From: Litorimonas sp964414555
GTDB taxonomy: Bacteria > Pseudomonadota > Alphaproteobacteria > Caulobacterales > Maricaulaceae
Length of the DNA stretch: 64,000 nucleotides
Reading direction: 5' to 3'
Assembly: GCA_964414555.1 (NCBI GenBank)
Contig: CAYPWW010000003.1
Coordinates: 1 to 64,000, forward strand
Positions 8,177 through 17,544 of this stretch are shown piece after piece. The notes under the pieces are model-generated. The model was not told the origin of the DNA. It ran no database searches and saw only the letters and a program-made list of their open reading frames with translations. Positions within the stretch are counted from its first letter, which is position 1, and each line of letters starts with the position of its first letter. The position numbers were made by a program, and so were the translations under genes.

Positions 8177-9040
8177 ATGGCCGACCTGACACCTGCAAAT
8201 GATGACATCGCAATCCTGCCCAAGGAAAAAGGGGCGAAGCGGCAGATGCTGCGACGGTGGGTTCTCCGTGCGAGCTTGGCGTTGACGATCCTGGGCCCGT
8301 TGGTTTTTGTCGTTGCAGCCATCGGCTATAAACTTGGATTATTCGGGCTGGGTACTGCGTTGGGAACCTTGACGCGAGAGATTGGCCCGCTTGTCCTTAT
8401 GGTTGGTGCGGTTCTAGCTGTCCTTGCCATTATTTTGGCTTTCGCGATTAAACCGCGCAAAGGTTTGGTCATTGGCCTGATCGGATTGGTTGTGCCGCTG
8501 TTGGGTTTGGGCAAACTCGCCGGGACGCAAAAGGCGGTCTATGAGACCTATCCCTTTATCCACGATGTCACGACGGATACGCAGGACGTCCCGACATTCG
8601 GAGACGTCGTCTTGGCCGAGCGCGCGGCCGTCGAGGGTGTGAACTCCATCGATTATGTCGGTAAGAAAGCGCCGACTTTTGTCGACAAAAAGCCATCAGG
8701 CGAGAAACTCGTCTCCGCGCTGCAGACACAATATTTCCCGGAAATTCGTCCGCTCGTCCTCAGCGAAGACAAAGCGGTCGTCTTCGGCGAAGCGCTAGCC
8801 ACGGCGAAATCCATGGGCTGGGCGATTAAAGCGAAAGACGCCGCAACAGGTCGCATCGACGCGACGGATACGACCTTCTGGTATGGTTTCGAAGACGATG
8901 TCACGATCCGCATCCGTGAAGGTAAAGGCGGCGGCACGATCCTGGACGTGCGCTCGATCTCGCGCATTGGTGGGTCTGATCTTGGCAAGAATGCAGAACG
9001 GGTTGAGGCGTTTTTGGCAAAGATGGCCGCGAACGACTAA
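8177..9040 (+). CDS. DUF1499 membrane protein
   Basis: The protein has 287 residues. Three hydrophobic segments (about 30-50, 70-95 and 97-115) precede a soluble DUF1499 domain. That domain is recognised from IHDVTTDTQDVP near its start, the FWYGFEDDVTIRIRE stretch, and the ending DVRSISRIGGSDLGKNAERV. DUF1499 function is not established. It lies 35 bases after pdxH and may share its transcript. Its stop codon overlaps the stop of the convergent metallo-hydrolase gene by 4 bases, leaving no room for a terminator between them. Confidence 0.85.
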   Translation: MADLTPANDDIAILPKEKGAKRQMLRRWVLRASLALTILGPLVFVVAAIGYKLGLFGLGTALGTLTREIGPLVLMVGAVLAVLAIILAFAIKPRKGLVIGLIGLVVPLLGLGKLAGTQKAVYETYPFIHDVTTDTQDVPTFGDVVLAERAAVEGVNSIDYVGKKAPTFVDKKPSGEKLVSALQTQYFPEIRPLVLSEDKAVVFGEALATAKSMGWAIKAKDAATGRIDATDTTFWYGFEDDVTIRIREGKGGGTILDVRSISRIGGSDLGKNAERVEAFLAKMAAND

Positions 9041-9933
9041 GCCGCGTGATAGCTCTGGCGTAATCCGTCAGGGCCGTCAGCACTGACCCGCCCCGTCTCG
9101 CGCAGATGGATCATGTGTGAGAGCACACTATGCGCGGCAGCCGGATGCAGGCGCTTGTCCACATCGACATAAAGCTTGGCGACGATGTCGGTGATCTGGT
9201 TCAGACCTGAATTCAACGCGCCGAGGATCTGATCCTCACGCTTTAGGCGGTGGTCGATATAGGCTTGGACGAAGGGCTGAACCTCTGTGATCGCCGCACC
9301 GTGGGTCGGGCGGATAATGTCGAAGTCTCGGTCTAGCACGCGGCGCAAGCTGTTCAGATAATCGCCCATATGCCCATCGGGCGGGGAGACGACAGAGGTG
9401 CTCCACCCCATGATGTGATCGCCGGAAAACAGCGTGTTCTCTTCGTGCAGTGCATAGCAGAGATGGTTCGACGTGTGGCCGGGCGTATGGATCGCTTCCA
9501 TTTTCCAGCCATCGCCTCGGATGACGTGACCATCGCGGATTTCCACGTCAGGCTTAAACGTCAGATCATCGCCCGCTTCCAACCTAACTTCGCCGTCTGT
9601 TGGTGGGACCGGCTGAACGCCAAAGCCATAAACCTGACAGCCATGTTCGCGCGCGAGCGGGGCGGCCATGGGGCTGTGGTCTAGGTGGTGGTGGGTCACG
9701 AGGACATGGGTGACAGTGCGGCCCTCTAAGGCGCGCGTCAGCGCAGCGCGGTGTTTGGGCGTATCCGGGCCGGGGTCGATGACGCAGACATTTTTATCGC
9801 CGATAATAAAGACACCCGTACCAGTATAGGTGAACGGCCCGGGATTATCCGCAATGACACGTTGAACCAACGGGCTTAGCTGCGCCGCTACGCCGTAATC
9901 AAAGTCAAAGGTTCTGACAAAAGGGATTCCCAT
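9037..9933 (-). CDS. Metallo-beta-lactamase-fold hydrolase (LACTB2/RNase-Z-like)
   Basis: The protein has 298 residues. The zinc-binding motif THHHLDHS sits at about residues 101-108. Further ligands are in HTPGHTSNHLCY and in LFSGDHIMGW, with a late His in RPTHGAAI. The C-terminal helical part (VDVDKRLHPAAAHSVLSHMIHL) is typical of the LACTB2-like glyoxalase II/endoribonuclease group. The substrate cannot be read from sequence. The start codon overlaps the stop of the upstream ATP-grasp-like gene (TAATG), so the two are translationally coupled. Confidence 0.88.
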   Translation of the reverse strand: MGIPFVRTFDFDYGVAAQLSPLVQRVIADNPGPFTYTGTGVFIIGDKNVCVIDPGPDTPKHRAALTRALEGRTVTHVLVTHHHLDHSPMAAPLAREHGCQVYGFGVQPVPPTDGEVRLEAGDDLTFKPDVEIRDGHVIRGDGWKMEAIHTPGHTSNHLCYALHEENTLFSGDHIMGWSTSVVSPPDGHMGDYLNSLRRVLDRDFDIIRPTHGAAITEVQPFVQAYIDHRLKREDQILGALNSGLNQITDIVAKLYVDVDKRLHPAAAHSVLSHMIHLRETGRVSADGPDGLRQSYHAA

Positions 9934-10826
9934 TACAGTCGCGCTATTACGGCTTTGCGCAAGGCAAGGCCAAGGGTTTTCACTGCACGCAGTTTATGCC
10001 GCAGGGGTAGGGCCAGCGGTGGCCCCATATCCGTCTTGTTGACGTCCACAATATAAAGTCTGTCAGTCTTGGCATCGCGCAGAATATCCAATCCGCCCCA
10101 ATCGAGTCCCATTGCAGCGCAAAAGGCCGAGATACGAAGGCGCTCATCTTCGGAGAAATGCGCTTCCGGTGTGGACAGGCGAACACGCGTGTTGAGATTA
10201 TCAAACCGTCGAGCCTCTGGACGTTCTTTCAAAAAGACGAGGGGGATGTCGCCAAAGACCGTTGGGCACCGATAATCCAGCACGGTCCCATCTTCTGTCC
10301 GGTTGTCGATCAGATGTTGATAGACGCGATCTGGCTTTGCCGGAGCTGGATCAAGACGAATAACACCGTCATGGACGCCGTTGATCTCGCCTTTCTCCAG
10401 ATAGGGCGCCGTCGCCGTCGCGGGGTTCAGCGAGAGGTCATATCCGAAGATCTCGCGAAACACCTCGGCCACGCGGCTCTTTGAAATATCGGTGCAGTCG
10501 CCGTTCAAGGTCAACTCTGCTCCCGTGTCTATTTGCGCACTATAGGTGCTATCGTCGAAAACGAGCGCGACGCGTGCGATGTCTTTTGCGCGGAAGCCGC
10601 CTTGGGCAATGGTAGCCCAGACCAAATACCAAGGTCGCGGGGCGACAGGTTGAAACGCGATATCAATGTCCCGCTTGCGAAAGGCGGACCGCACTGCTTC
10701 GACACATATATATAGGCCACCGCGCCAGACGTCCCACGCTAAGGCAGGGTTGAACGCGATCTTTGCGCCGGTTGCGCGCACGCGCACGCCGCGCCAGCTC
10801 CAGTCGAAATCGCCCAACACACTCAT
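9933..10826 (-). CDS. ATP-grasp-like protein of unknown substrate
   Basis: The protein has 297 residues from the ATG at 10826, chosen because the longer frame to 10895 overlaps the sppA terminator. The C-terminal half has the look of an ATP-grasp ligase: a LGLDWGGLDILRD segment followed by a RLYIVDVNKTDMGPP segment, matching the metal-binding acidic and Asn residues of that fold. The N-terminal half has Trp-rich strands and no recognised domain. ATP-grasp enzymes join a carboxylate to an amine or thiol; here the substrate is unknown. It is coupled to the downstream metallo-hydrolase, so the two products may act on related compounds. Confidence 0.6.
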   Translation of the reverse strand: MSVLGDFDWSWRGVRVRATGAKIAFNPALAWDVWRGGLYICVEAVRSAFRKRDIDIAFQPVAPRPWYLVWATIAQGGFRAKDIARVALVFDDSTYSAQIDTGAELTLNGDCTDISKSRVAEVFREIFGYDLSLNPATATAPYLEKGEINGVHDGVIRLDPAPAKPDRVYQHLIDNRTEDGTVLDYRCPTVFGDIPLVFLKERPEARRFDNLNTRVRLSTPEAHFSEDERLRISAFCAAMGLDWGGLDILRDAKTDRLYIVDVNKTDMGPPLALPLRHKLRAVKTLGLALRKAVIARL

Positions 10827-10862
10827 AGAGACTGGCCTATAGGCCTCGCAGGCGGGTGCAAT

Positions 10863-10891
10863 AAAAAAGCCCCGGTTTTGGCCGGGGCTTT
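10863..10891 (-). terminator. Intrinsic terminator of sppA
   Basis: On the minus strand a 7-bp stem (GCCCCGG and CCGGGGC, plus positions 10869-10875 and 10882-10888) is followed by TTTTTT. It lies 24 bases past the sppA stop codon. Confidence 0.9.
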
Positions 10892-10914
10892 CCAAATTGT
10901 GATCTGCGCGTGCG

Positions 10915-12678
10915 TTATTCGATGACGGGAATATCGACGGCCATTTCCTGTCCGATGCGGACAGTGTTCTGGCGCGCGCGAATAGCGGCTTGCACTTCTG
11001 GCAAAGCGGCGATTTCCCGCAAGGTCGCCATGTCCTCGCCCATTTGCGCCGTGCCAGAGAACAGCTCTTTCAGCTGCTCTTCTGATGTCTTCTGACGCGG
11101 GAAGACTTTGATGCGGATATCGGCGTCTTCCTCGAGGCCGGCCAAGCGTTTGGCGGCGTCTAGCGCGGTCATGATACCGCCCAGCTCATCGACCAAGCCG
11201 ACTTCTTTGGCTTGCTCGCCTGTCCAGACGCGACCCTTGGCAATCTCTTGCACACGCGACAGAGGCAGGTCGCGACCCTCTGCAACGAGGGTTGTGAAGT
11301 CGTCATAGATCTCTTGCAGTTGCCCGCGATAGGCTTCGGCTTGATAGGCGCTGAAAGGCTCATCAATGGAATAGGCACCTGCGAATTCGCCGCCGACTGT
11401 GATGCCCTCGATGGTGTAACCCATCTTATCAAAGGTCCCGTCCAGCGCGACCTTGCCACCGAACACGCCGATAGAGCCGGTGATAGTCTGGGGCAGAGCG
11501 ACGATGTGATCTGCATGGGCCGAGACGTAATAGCCGCCTGAGGCCGCATATTGACCCATAGAGATAACGACGGGTTTGCCAGCCTCTTTTGCGCGCTCTG
11601 ATGCCGCGAGGATTTGGTCTGAGGCCGCAGGGCTGCCGCCGCCAGAACTGATGCGGAAGACAATGGCTTTGACTTTCTCGTCCTTCAGTGCGGCATCAAA
11701 GCCTTTCGCCAAAGTGTCACCGCCAATGCTGACGGAGGATGAGAAGATCGATCCGCCGCCGCTTTCACCTGGCAAGATCGCACCTTGGCCGCCGATAAAC
11801 GCGATGGTCTCGCCGGAGAAATCCACGCCGGGGCCATATTCGGCGATATCCAGAAACGCGACTTTGTCGTTGCCAACTTTCTCACGGACGTAAGCGCGGG
11901 CTTCTTCAAAGTGGCCCAGCGTATCGACCATGCCCGCCTCAAGCGCAGTTTCTGCGCTGTGCGGCGCGGTCTGGAGGACTTGCGTGATGGCCTCGACGCT
12001 CATGCCGCGATCGGTTGCGACCTGTGCCACAGCATTATCAAACAAGGATGTCAGGTAACTCGTCGCGGCTTCGCGATGTTCTGGCGTGAAGTCTTTTTCG
12101 ATGTAGCTGTTCACGGCGTTCTTATATTCGTGGAACTGGAACAGCTGCGGCTCAGCATCCAGCTTTTCCATGACGCCGCCATAAAACTCTGTCTCGCTGC
12201 GCAGACCAGAGATGGCCCAGCCCGTCGTGTCCTGCATCCAGATTTCGTCTGCTGCAGACACGGCTTGATACGTCATCAGCGATGTTCCCTCAAAGCCCTG
12301 AGCATAGGCGATGACGAATTTGTCCGATGTTTTAAAGTCTAGCAGGGCCAGGCGCAGTTCTTCCGCGCTGGCGGGTGCCATGCCAAAATTCTCTGCGCGG
12401 ATAAAAACGCCTTTGACCGAATCATCCGTTTTTGCGCGATTGAGCGCGTAAACCGTGTCGACAATATTGGCGGGCGCATCACCAAACAGGCTCTCGCCGA
12501 CGCTATGATCCATCATGGGCTCGCGTAGATCCATATAAAGGACACGATCTGAGGGCGTGTCAGAGCCGCCAAACAACGCGCCGAGTGCGCCAAAGAAGAT
12601 GCCGAGTATAATCAGAACAATGAAGAACCCGAAGATTCCGGCAATCGTGCCAAACATAGTGATAAAAAACTGACGCAT
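10915..12678 (-). CDS. sppA: Signal peptide peptidase SppA, 67K type
   Basis: The protein has 587 residues from the ATG at 12678; a near-start ATG at 12690 would add four. One N-terminal membrane helix (about 8-35) anchors two tandem S49 peptidase domains. The Lys of the Ser/Lys dyad is in HEYKNAVNS of the first domain (about residue 186). The nucleophile Ser is in YAASGGYYVS of the second (about residue 380), as in E. coli SppA, where the dyad is formed across domains. The enzyme digests cleaved signal peptides in the membrane. It is a single transcription unit with its own terminator. Confidence 0.95.
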   Translation of the reverse strand: MRQFFITMFGTIAGIFGFFIVLIILGIFFGALGALFGGSDTPSDRVLYMDLREPMMDHSVGESLFGDAPANIVDTVYALNRAKTDDSVKGVFIRAENFGMAPASAEELRLALLDFKTSDKFVIAYAQGFEGTSLMTYQAVSAADEIWMQDTTGWAISGLRSETEFYGGVMEKLDAEPQLFQFHEYKNAVNSYIEKDFTPEHREAATSYLTSLFDNAVAQVATDRGMSVEAITQVLQTAPHSAETALEAGMVDTLGHFEEARAYVREKVGNDKVAFLDIAEYGPGVDFSGETIAFIGGQGAILPGESGGGSIFSSSVSIGGDTLAKGFDAALKDEKVKAIVFRISSGGGSPAASDQILAASERAKEAGKPVVISMGQYAASGGYYVSAHADHIVALPQTITGSIGVFGGKVALDGTFDKMGYTIEGITVGGEFAGAYSIDEPFSAYQAEAYRGQLQEIYDDFTTLVAEGRDLPLSRVQEIAKGRVWTGEQAKEVGLVDELGGIMTALDAAKRLAGLEEDADIRIKVFPRQKTSEEQLKELFSGTAQMGEDMATLREIAALPEVQAAIRARQNTVRIGQEMAVDIPVIE

Positions 12679-12946
12679 GAGAGGTCCCATATACAGATGA
12701 GTGAGGCGGGCAGGGCACCCGCAAGCTATTTACTGTTTAACGATATGTCTGGCTTTTGAATAGAACACAAACCGTTTCTTCACAGCCCGTTGTCGTGTCG
12801 CAGGCAGGCTGTGTCGGCGTGCCGCGTCATCCTGTCTGTAAATTTTACGATTCTAGGCCGCAAATGCGGTTGCACTGTTTGGGACAGATCGTTATGTCCG
12901 CGTCACGCCAGACAGGATTGGCCCGATTTGGTTCGCTTGAACCTAT

Positions 12947-13020
12947 TGGGGCGTAGCCAAGTGGTAAGGCATCGGGTTTTGATCCCGTGATCGTTGGTTC
13001 GACCCCAGCCGCCCCAACCA
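12947..13020 (+). tRNA. tRNA-Gln (anticodon UUG)
   Basis: A full cloverleaf can be drawn over 74 bases. The acceptor stem pairs TGGGGCG (12947-12953) with CGCCCCA (13010-13016), then discriminator A and an encoded CCA end. The anticodon loop TTTTGAT closes on a CGGG/CCCG stem and gives anticodon TTG. The T-arm is GTTGG-TTCGACC-CCAGC. The outermost base pair of the anticodon stem (27-43) reads T-T, a small oddity. The flanks are non-coding: 12679-12946 holds nothing recognisable beyond a short hairpin (CCGCA/TGCGG, 12858-12869). Confidence 0.95.
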
Positions 13021-13298
13021 GTCCGTCTGTCGTCTTTCTGTCACTTTATATAAGTACGGGCTGAACGCAGTCACTCCACTGCGCGAATGGCTTGTTTAGA
13101 GCGAGAATATTCTATATTGTGATTTTATAACAAAATGGATGACTAGGATAATCCGGCGCTCTGAAAAAAGACTGGGATAAGATTTGGAAATTTCTTGCAC
13201 TGTCACGGTCGTAATGATTGATTAATAAAATTGGCCCGTGTAGGCGGGTTCCCTCAAACGCACCGCTAAGTGTGCGAAGACTGCTTTGGAGGACGTGA

Positions 13299-14117
13299 GT
13301 GGTACAGTTTAAATACGCCCGTATTGCGCTTTGCGCTGGCTTGCTGATGAGTGCGAGTGCTGTAACGGCGCCTGCGTTCGCGCAGGACGCAGATGCGAGA
13401 GTGGCGGAATATAGCGCTTTGCTCGATCAAATCGAAGATGCGCGCCTGTCGATTGCGCAGCGTGAAGTCATGCTGGCCAATCAACAGTCACAGATCGAAG
13501 GTCTCCGCGGTGAGATCAAAGCCGTGCCGGCCGTTGGTTCCAGCCTGCGCGAAATGGCGCAGCAAATGACCAATGAAATCGAAAAGGTCATCGAATCGGA
13601 CTTACCGTTCCGTCGGGACGAACGCTTTGCGCGTCTCGACTCGCTCCGGGCTGTGGTCGGAGATGCAACGGTCCCGGACTCAGAAGTCTTTCGTCGGGCT
13701 TTGTCTGTCTATGACATTGAGGCGAATTACGGCAATTCTATTTCGGCTTACACAGGCAACAACCCGCTGAACCCGGGTGGTCGTTTGCAGGCCTGCCGTG
13801 ACAACCTCGAATCCTCGCGCTGTGCTCTGAACAAGGATTTAAAAGTGCTGTTGAATGCGGGCGCGACTCTGGATGACCGTGAAATTCAGGATAGCCTGCA
13901 GGACGGTAATTACGTCCACTTCGGCCGCATGTCTTTTATCTATCTCGAACTTGATAGCTCCGAGGGTTACCGCTGGAGCACAGACGAGAGTGGTTGGGTT
14001 CCCCTGCCAAGTGGCGACATCATTGATGCGCGCCGTGCGGTTCGCGTGGCCCGAGGTGAAAGTGCCCCCGGTGTCGTCACCGCACCAATCCGTATTGATG
14101 GGCAAGCTGCACCTTAA
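13299..14117 (+). CDS. DUF3450 periplasmic coiled-coil protein (first copy)
   Basis: The protein has 272 residues. A signal peptide (about 1-29, ending PAFAQ) is followed by a coiled-coil segment (about 35-95), a conserved DLPFRRDERFARL motif, a YDIEANYGNSISAY stretch and a GNYVHFGRMSFIYL strand, all typical of DUF3450. An extra loop between residues about 160-190 carries two cysteines (CRDNLESSRC) that the second copy lacks. In Vibrio and Shewanella DUF3450 proteins are encoded with TtpC-TonB2 systems, where they are thought to assist energised transport. The GTG start has a GGAGG site. The 278-base upstream gap probably holds the operon promoter and includes a 10-bp palindrome AGAATATTCT at 13104-13113. 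Confidence 0.85.
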   Translation: MVQFKYARIALCAGLLMSASAVTAPAFAQDADARVAEYSALLDQIEDARLSIAQREVMLANQQSQIEGLRGEIKAVPAVGSSLREMAQQMTNEIEKVIESDLPFRRDERFARLDSLRAVVGDATVPDSEVFRRALSVYDIEANYGNSISAYTGNNPLNPGGRLQACRDNLESSRCALNKDLKVLLNAGATLDDREIQDSLQDGNYVHFGRMSFIYLELDSSEGYRWSTDESGWVPLPSGDIIDARRAVRVARGESAPGVVTAPIRIDGQAAP

Positions 14118-14188
14118 GCAGCGTAACGAAATTTAATGACGCCGGTAAAGTCGCGCGTCTCGATAATCAGCAGACCTGGAAGGAAACC

Positions 14189-14965
14189 ATGTTAAACTCT
14201 TCAATCGCCAAGCGCCTGTTGTTGGCCGGTGCCGCCTTCGGCTTGATGGCCGGCTCGGCCCACGCCCAGCTCGATACCGCTCTGTCCGTCGCCAAGCAGT
14301 CCACAGCGGCCGCCGCAGCCTCGCAACAGCGTGTCGAACAGCTGGATGATCAGGCTGACACTGCGATCCGCGAATATCGCGCGGTTCTGCAACAAAAAGA
14401 CAATATCGAGCTCTTCGTCGCGCAGCAGGATATCTTCCGCCGCTCGCAGGTCTCTGAAATCGAAAGCCTGCGTCGTCAGCTCGGCACGGTTGAGCAGATC
14501 AAACAGGGCATGTCCCCGATGATGCTGAAAATGACGGCCGCGCTGGAAGATAGCGTCAAATCCGATCTGCCGTTCAACCGCGCAGAGCGTCTGGCCCGCA
14601 TCAACAACGTTAAAGAGATCCTCGGTAATCCTGACATCTCTCCTGCGGAACAATATCGCCGCGTGCTGAACGCCTACAAGATTGAGGTCACTTACGGCCT
14701 TGGTATCGACAGCTATGAGGGCGCGCATCCGACGAAGCCTGGCAATGTCGTGAACTTCTTGCGCTTTGGCCGCACGTCGCTTGTCTATATCTCTAAAGAT
14801 GAGACAGAAATCGCCATTTACGACCTCAACGCCGACGGCACAGGGTCCTGGAGCACGCTGGAGGGCGCAGATGCCATCCAAATGCGTCAAGCCATTCGAA
14901 TCGCCCGCGGTGAAGCTGCGCCTGGCCTGGTCTACGCGCCGGTCAAAGTAAGCAGCGGCACATAG
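14189..14965 (+). CDS. DUF3450 periplasmic coiled-coil protein (second copy)
   Basis: The protein has 258 residues. A signal peptide (about 1-26, ending GSAHAQ) precedes a coiled coil (about 40-105), the DLPFNRAERLARI motif, a YKIEVTYGLGIDSYEG segment, and the LRFGRTSLVYIS strand; the end is RIARGEAAPGLVYAPV. These match the first copy closely without its cysteine loop. The protein is expected in the periplasm as a partner of the TtpC-like and ExbB proteins encoded next. The spacing of 71 and 15 bases to its neighbours indicates one operon. Confidence 0.88.
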   Translation: MLNSSIAKRLLLAGAAFGLMAGSAHAQLDTALSVAKQSTAAAAASQQRVEQLDDQADTAIREYRAVLQQKDNIELFVAQQDIFRRSQVSEIESLRRQLGTVEQIKQGMSPMMLKMTAALEDSVKSDLPFNRAERLARINNVKEILGNPDISPAEQYRRVLNAYKIEVTYGLGIDSYEGAHPTKPGNVVNFLRFGRTSLVYISKDETEIAIYDLNADGTGSWSTLEGADAIQMRQAIRIARGEAAPGLVYAPVKVSSGT

Positions 14966-14980
14966 GAAAGGGAACATAAA

Positions 14981-16408
14981 GTGAGCATCAAAATGAAACT
15001 TGTTACCAAAGCCACGGCAGCCCTTTTCGGCTCTGCCCTTCTTCTCACGGCGGCTCCGGCCAGCGCGCAGATCACATCGGTCGACGCGCTGCTGAACGAC
15101 ATTCGCCAGAACTCTGATCGGATCGCGGCGGAAAATCGCCAGCGTGAACAGCAGTTCCAACAACGCGCCAGCGAGCAATCTGCGCTTCTGAACGAAGCTC
15201 AGCGCGAATTGCGGGCCCTCGAGTCGCAAGCTGCGAATGTCGAACGCTCCTTCGCGTCTAACCGCAATCAAATTGAGCGTCTGGAAACGCAACTGCGCGC
15301 CGCGCAGGGCGATTTCGGTGAGGTCTTTGGTCTCGCGCGCTCCAAAGCGGGTGAGTTTAAAGCCCTGCTGGATAACTCGCTGATCACATCACAGTACCCT
15401 GAGCGTACGCGTGTTCTGGGTCGCATCGCTGAATCCAAAGCGCTGCCATCTACAGAAGATCTGAACGCCATCTGGCAAACAATGCTGCAAGAAATCAAAG
15501 CGCAGCGTCAGGTCTCGACCTACACGGCGGCTGTTGCCAATATCGATGATGGTGCCATGCAAGAAGTTACACGTGTTGGACCGTTCTCGGTCTTCACGGC
15601 CCAAGGCGCACAGTTCCTCGATTATAACGCTGCGGACGAAAACTCCGGTGAAGATGCGCCGCTTCTGTCGAAGCTGCCACGTCAGCCCGGTGGTGTTGTC
15701 TCCGCTGCGGCCAACCGCGTTGCAAGCGCTGGCGCAGGCGATCTCGTCTATGCACCGCTTGATCCAACACGGGGCGAGTTGCTGAAATCCTTCGAGCGCG
15801 TGCCGTCCTTCGTGGAGCGTCACTGGGTCCAAGGCGGTGGTATCGGTAAAGGTATCATCATCATGGCCGCTCTGGGTGTGTTGTTCGGTATCTTCAACAT
15901 CATCCGTCTGTTGCTCGTGAAAATGGCCGTCAACGGTCAGAAGCGTAAGGCACAGCCGTCCAAGTCGAACCCACTGGGTCGCGTCATGATGGCATATGAA
16001 GGTGCTGAAAATCAGGATTCGGAAACAGTTGAGCTGAAACTCGACGAAGCGATCCTTCGTGAATCGCCGAAATTCGAGTTTGGTCTCAACCTTCTCAAGC
16101 TGCTGGCCGGTTTGGCCCCGCTGCTCGGACTGCTCGGTACCGTGACGGGTATGATCCAGACCTTCCAAGCCATGATGATCTACGGAACAGGCGATCCACA
16201 GCTGATGGCTGGTGGTATCTCTGTCGCCCTCGTGACAACCATGCTGGGTCTCTATGCGGCGATCCCGCTGCTCATCCTGCACAGCTTCTGTTCGTCGCTG
16301 GCGCGTTCCATCCAAGGTACGCTGGAAGAGCAATCGGCTGGTATCGTGGCCCGTCACGTCGAAGCCCGCGGTACAGGTATCGCTGGGTCCGGAACGACGA
16401 TCGCTTAA
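14981..16408 (+). CDS. TtpC-like long ExbB/TolQ-family proton channel protein
   Basis: The protein has 475 residues from GTG at 14981; an ATG four codons later is possible. A signal peptide (1-30) leads to a long periplasmic region with a coiled coil (about 45-110) that resembles the DUF3450 proteins encoded upstream, including a LVYAPLDPTRGE stretch. Three membrane helices follow (about 289-313, 370-395, 410-436). The MotA/TolQ/ExbB core has the GLAPLLGLLGTVTGMIQTF motif. In Vibrio, TtpC of this architecture is an extra component of the TonB2 complex. It should sit in the inner membrane next to the short ExbB. Confidence 0.9.
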   Translation: MSIKMKLVTKATAALFGSALLLTAAPASAQITSVDALLNDIRQNSDRIAAENRQREQQFQQRASEQSALLNEAQRELRALESQAANVERSFASNRNQIERLETQLRAAQGDFGEVFGLARSKAGEFKALLDNSLITSQYPERTRVLGRIAESKALPSTEDLNAIWQTMLQEIKAQRQVSTYTAAVANIDDGAMQEVTRVGPFSVFTAQGAQFLDYNAADENSGEDAPLLSKLPRQPGGVVSAAANRVASAGAGDLVYAPLDPTRGELLKSFERVPSFVERHWVQGGGIGKGIIIMAALGVLFGIFNIIRLLLVKMAVNGQKRKAQPSKSNPLGRVMMAYEGAENQDSETVELKLDEAILRESPKFEFGLNLLKLLAGLAPLLGLLGTVTGMIQTFQAMMIYGTGDPQLMAGGISVALVTTMLGLYAAIPLLILHSFCSSLARSIQGTLEEQSAGIVARHVEARGTGIAGSGTTIA

Positions 16409-16438
16409 GGCGGGGTCTAGGATAGAAAGGCTATTGCC

Positions 16439-16966
16439 ATGGACATGCTAAACCCGATTAACGTCTATAACGGTCTCCAGGAGTTTCTGGGGACCGGGGG
16501 CAGCATCCTCTTCTACATCATGATCCTCACATTCTTTATGTGGACGTTCATTTTGGAGAGGTTTGCTTACTACCTGTTCGCGCACAAACCGCTGAAAGCG
16601 CGTTTGAAGGCGGAATGGGACGCCCGCGCGGACAAAGAATCGTGGCGCGCTGCGGCGATCCGCGACGAGCTGATCAGCCAAGTCAAAGAGCGTACAGACA
16701 CGAATGTCGGTATTATCAAGACACTCGTGGCCCTCGCGCCGCTCATGGGTCTGCTCGGAACTGTGACAGGTATGATCGAAGTGTTCGATGTCATGGCGCT
16801 GTCCGGATCATCCAATGCGCGCTTGATGGCGGGCGGCGTCTTTAAGGCGACGATCCCGACAATGGCCGGTATGATGGCGGCTCTGTCTGGTATCTTCTTC
16901 ACGACGGCTTTGCCGCGTTGGAGCGCCCGGGAAACCGCACGTTTCGCCGACGAACTACAAGCTTAA
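16439..16966 (+). CDS. exbB: ExbB/TolQ-type proton channel
   Basis: The protein has 175 residues and three membrane helices (about 20-40, 88-112, 128-155). The proton-channel family motif LAPLMGLLGTVTGMIEVFDVM is in the second helix, with a TIPTMAGMMAALSGIFF helix after it. ExbB with ExbD uses the proton motive force to energise TonB in the inner membrane. It is one of two ExbB-family genes in the operon, the other being the long TtpC-like form directly upstream. It starts 30 bases after that gene. Confidence 0.93.
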   Translation: MDMLNPINVYNGLQEFLGTGGSILFYIMILTFFMWTFILERFAYYLFAHKPLKARLKAEWDARADKESWRAAAIRDELISQVKERTDTNVGIIKTLVALAPLMGLLGTVTGMIEVFDVMALSGSSNARLMAGGVFKATIPTMAGMMAALSGIFFTTALPRWSARETARFADELQA

Positions 16967-17041
16967 AGGGTGGCGGCTCTGCCGCACTCGATTTTGAGAC
17001 GACAGCCCGCGTAAGTGGGTGAGTGAAAGGAAACCCTTCGA

Positions 17042-17464
17042 ATGAGACGTTCACGCCGCAATGCCGGGGGAGATGACGCCGACGTCGACATGACCCCGAT
17101 GCTCGACATCGTGTTCATCATGTTGATCTTCTTCATCGTGACGGCCACATTTTTGGACGAAACGGGTATCGACCTGACGCAGCCACCGCCGCCGCCGGAC
17201 GATATTAATACGCCGCCTAGCAATAACCCTGCGATCACAGTTTATGTTGATGGCCGCGATTTCTGCGCCGTTGACGGTGAAGGCACCGGCTGTGACCGCG
17301 TTATCCTTCGTGTCGAGAAGCTACTGGCCGAGAAGCCAAATGCGGCTGTGATTTTGCGTATGGATGAGAAGTCCTCGCACAAAATCCTCGTCGATTTGAA
17401 AGACGGTCTGGACGCTGCTGGCCTCGCCACAAAGATCGAAGTCATCCGTGACACAGGCGCCTAA
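17042..17464 (+). CDS. exbD: ExbD/TolR-family protein (first copy)
   Basis: The protein has 140 residues. It has a short cytoplasmic start, the DMTPMLDIVFIMLIFFIV signature with the proton-binding Asp in a single membrane helix (about 15-40), and a periplasmic domain. A run of prolines (QPPPPPDD) follows the helix, and two Cys (DFCAVDGEGTGCD) are in the periplasmic part. The second ExbD encoded next lacks both. The gene starts 75 bases after exbB with a GGAAA-type site. Confidence 0.93.
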   Translation: MRRSRRNAGGDDADVDMTPMLDIVFIMLIFFIVTATFLDETGIDLTQPPPPPDDINTPPSNNPAITVYVDGRDFCAVDGEGTGCDRVILRVEKLLAEKPNAAVILRMDEKSSHKILVDLKDGLDAAGLATKIEVIRDTGA

Positions 17465-17544
17465 AACACTGCGTTTCCGAAGCGGGAACGCGCCAACTGA
17501 TAAAATGGCTTGCAAAAGCTGTAATAATGTAACAGGGTAACATC

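Noticed and set aside
12756..12990. Short open frames upstream of tRNA-Gln
   Set aside because: They run into the tRNA gene, have no ribosome site, and have no recognisable protein pattern.
13104..13113. A Fur-type operator (AGAATATTCT) upstream of the TonB locus
   Set aside because: The palindrome is too short and does not match a known Fur or Irr consensus well. It is mentioned only as a possible regulatory element in the gap.
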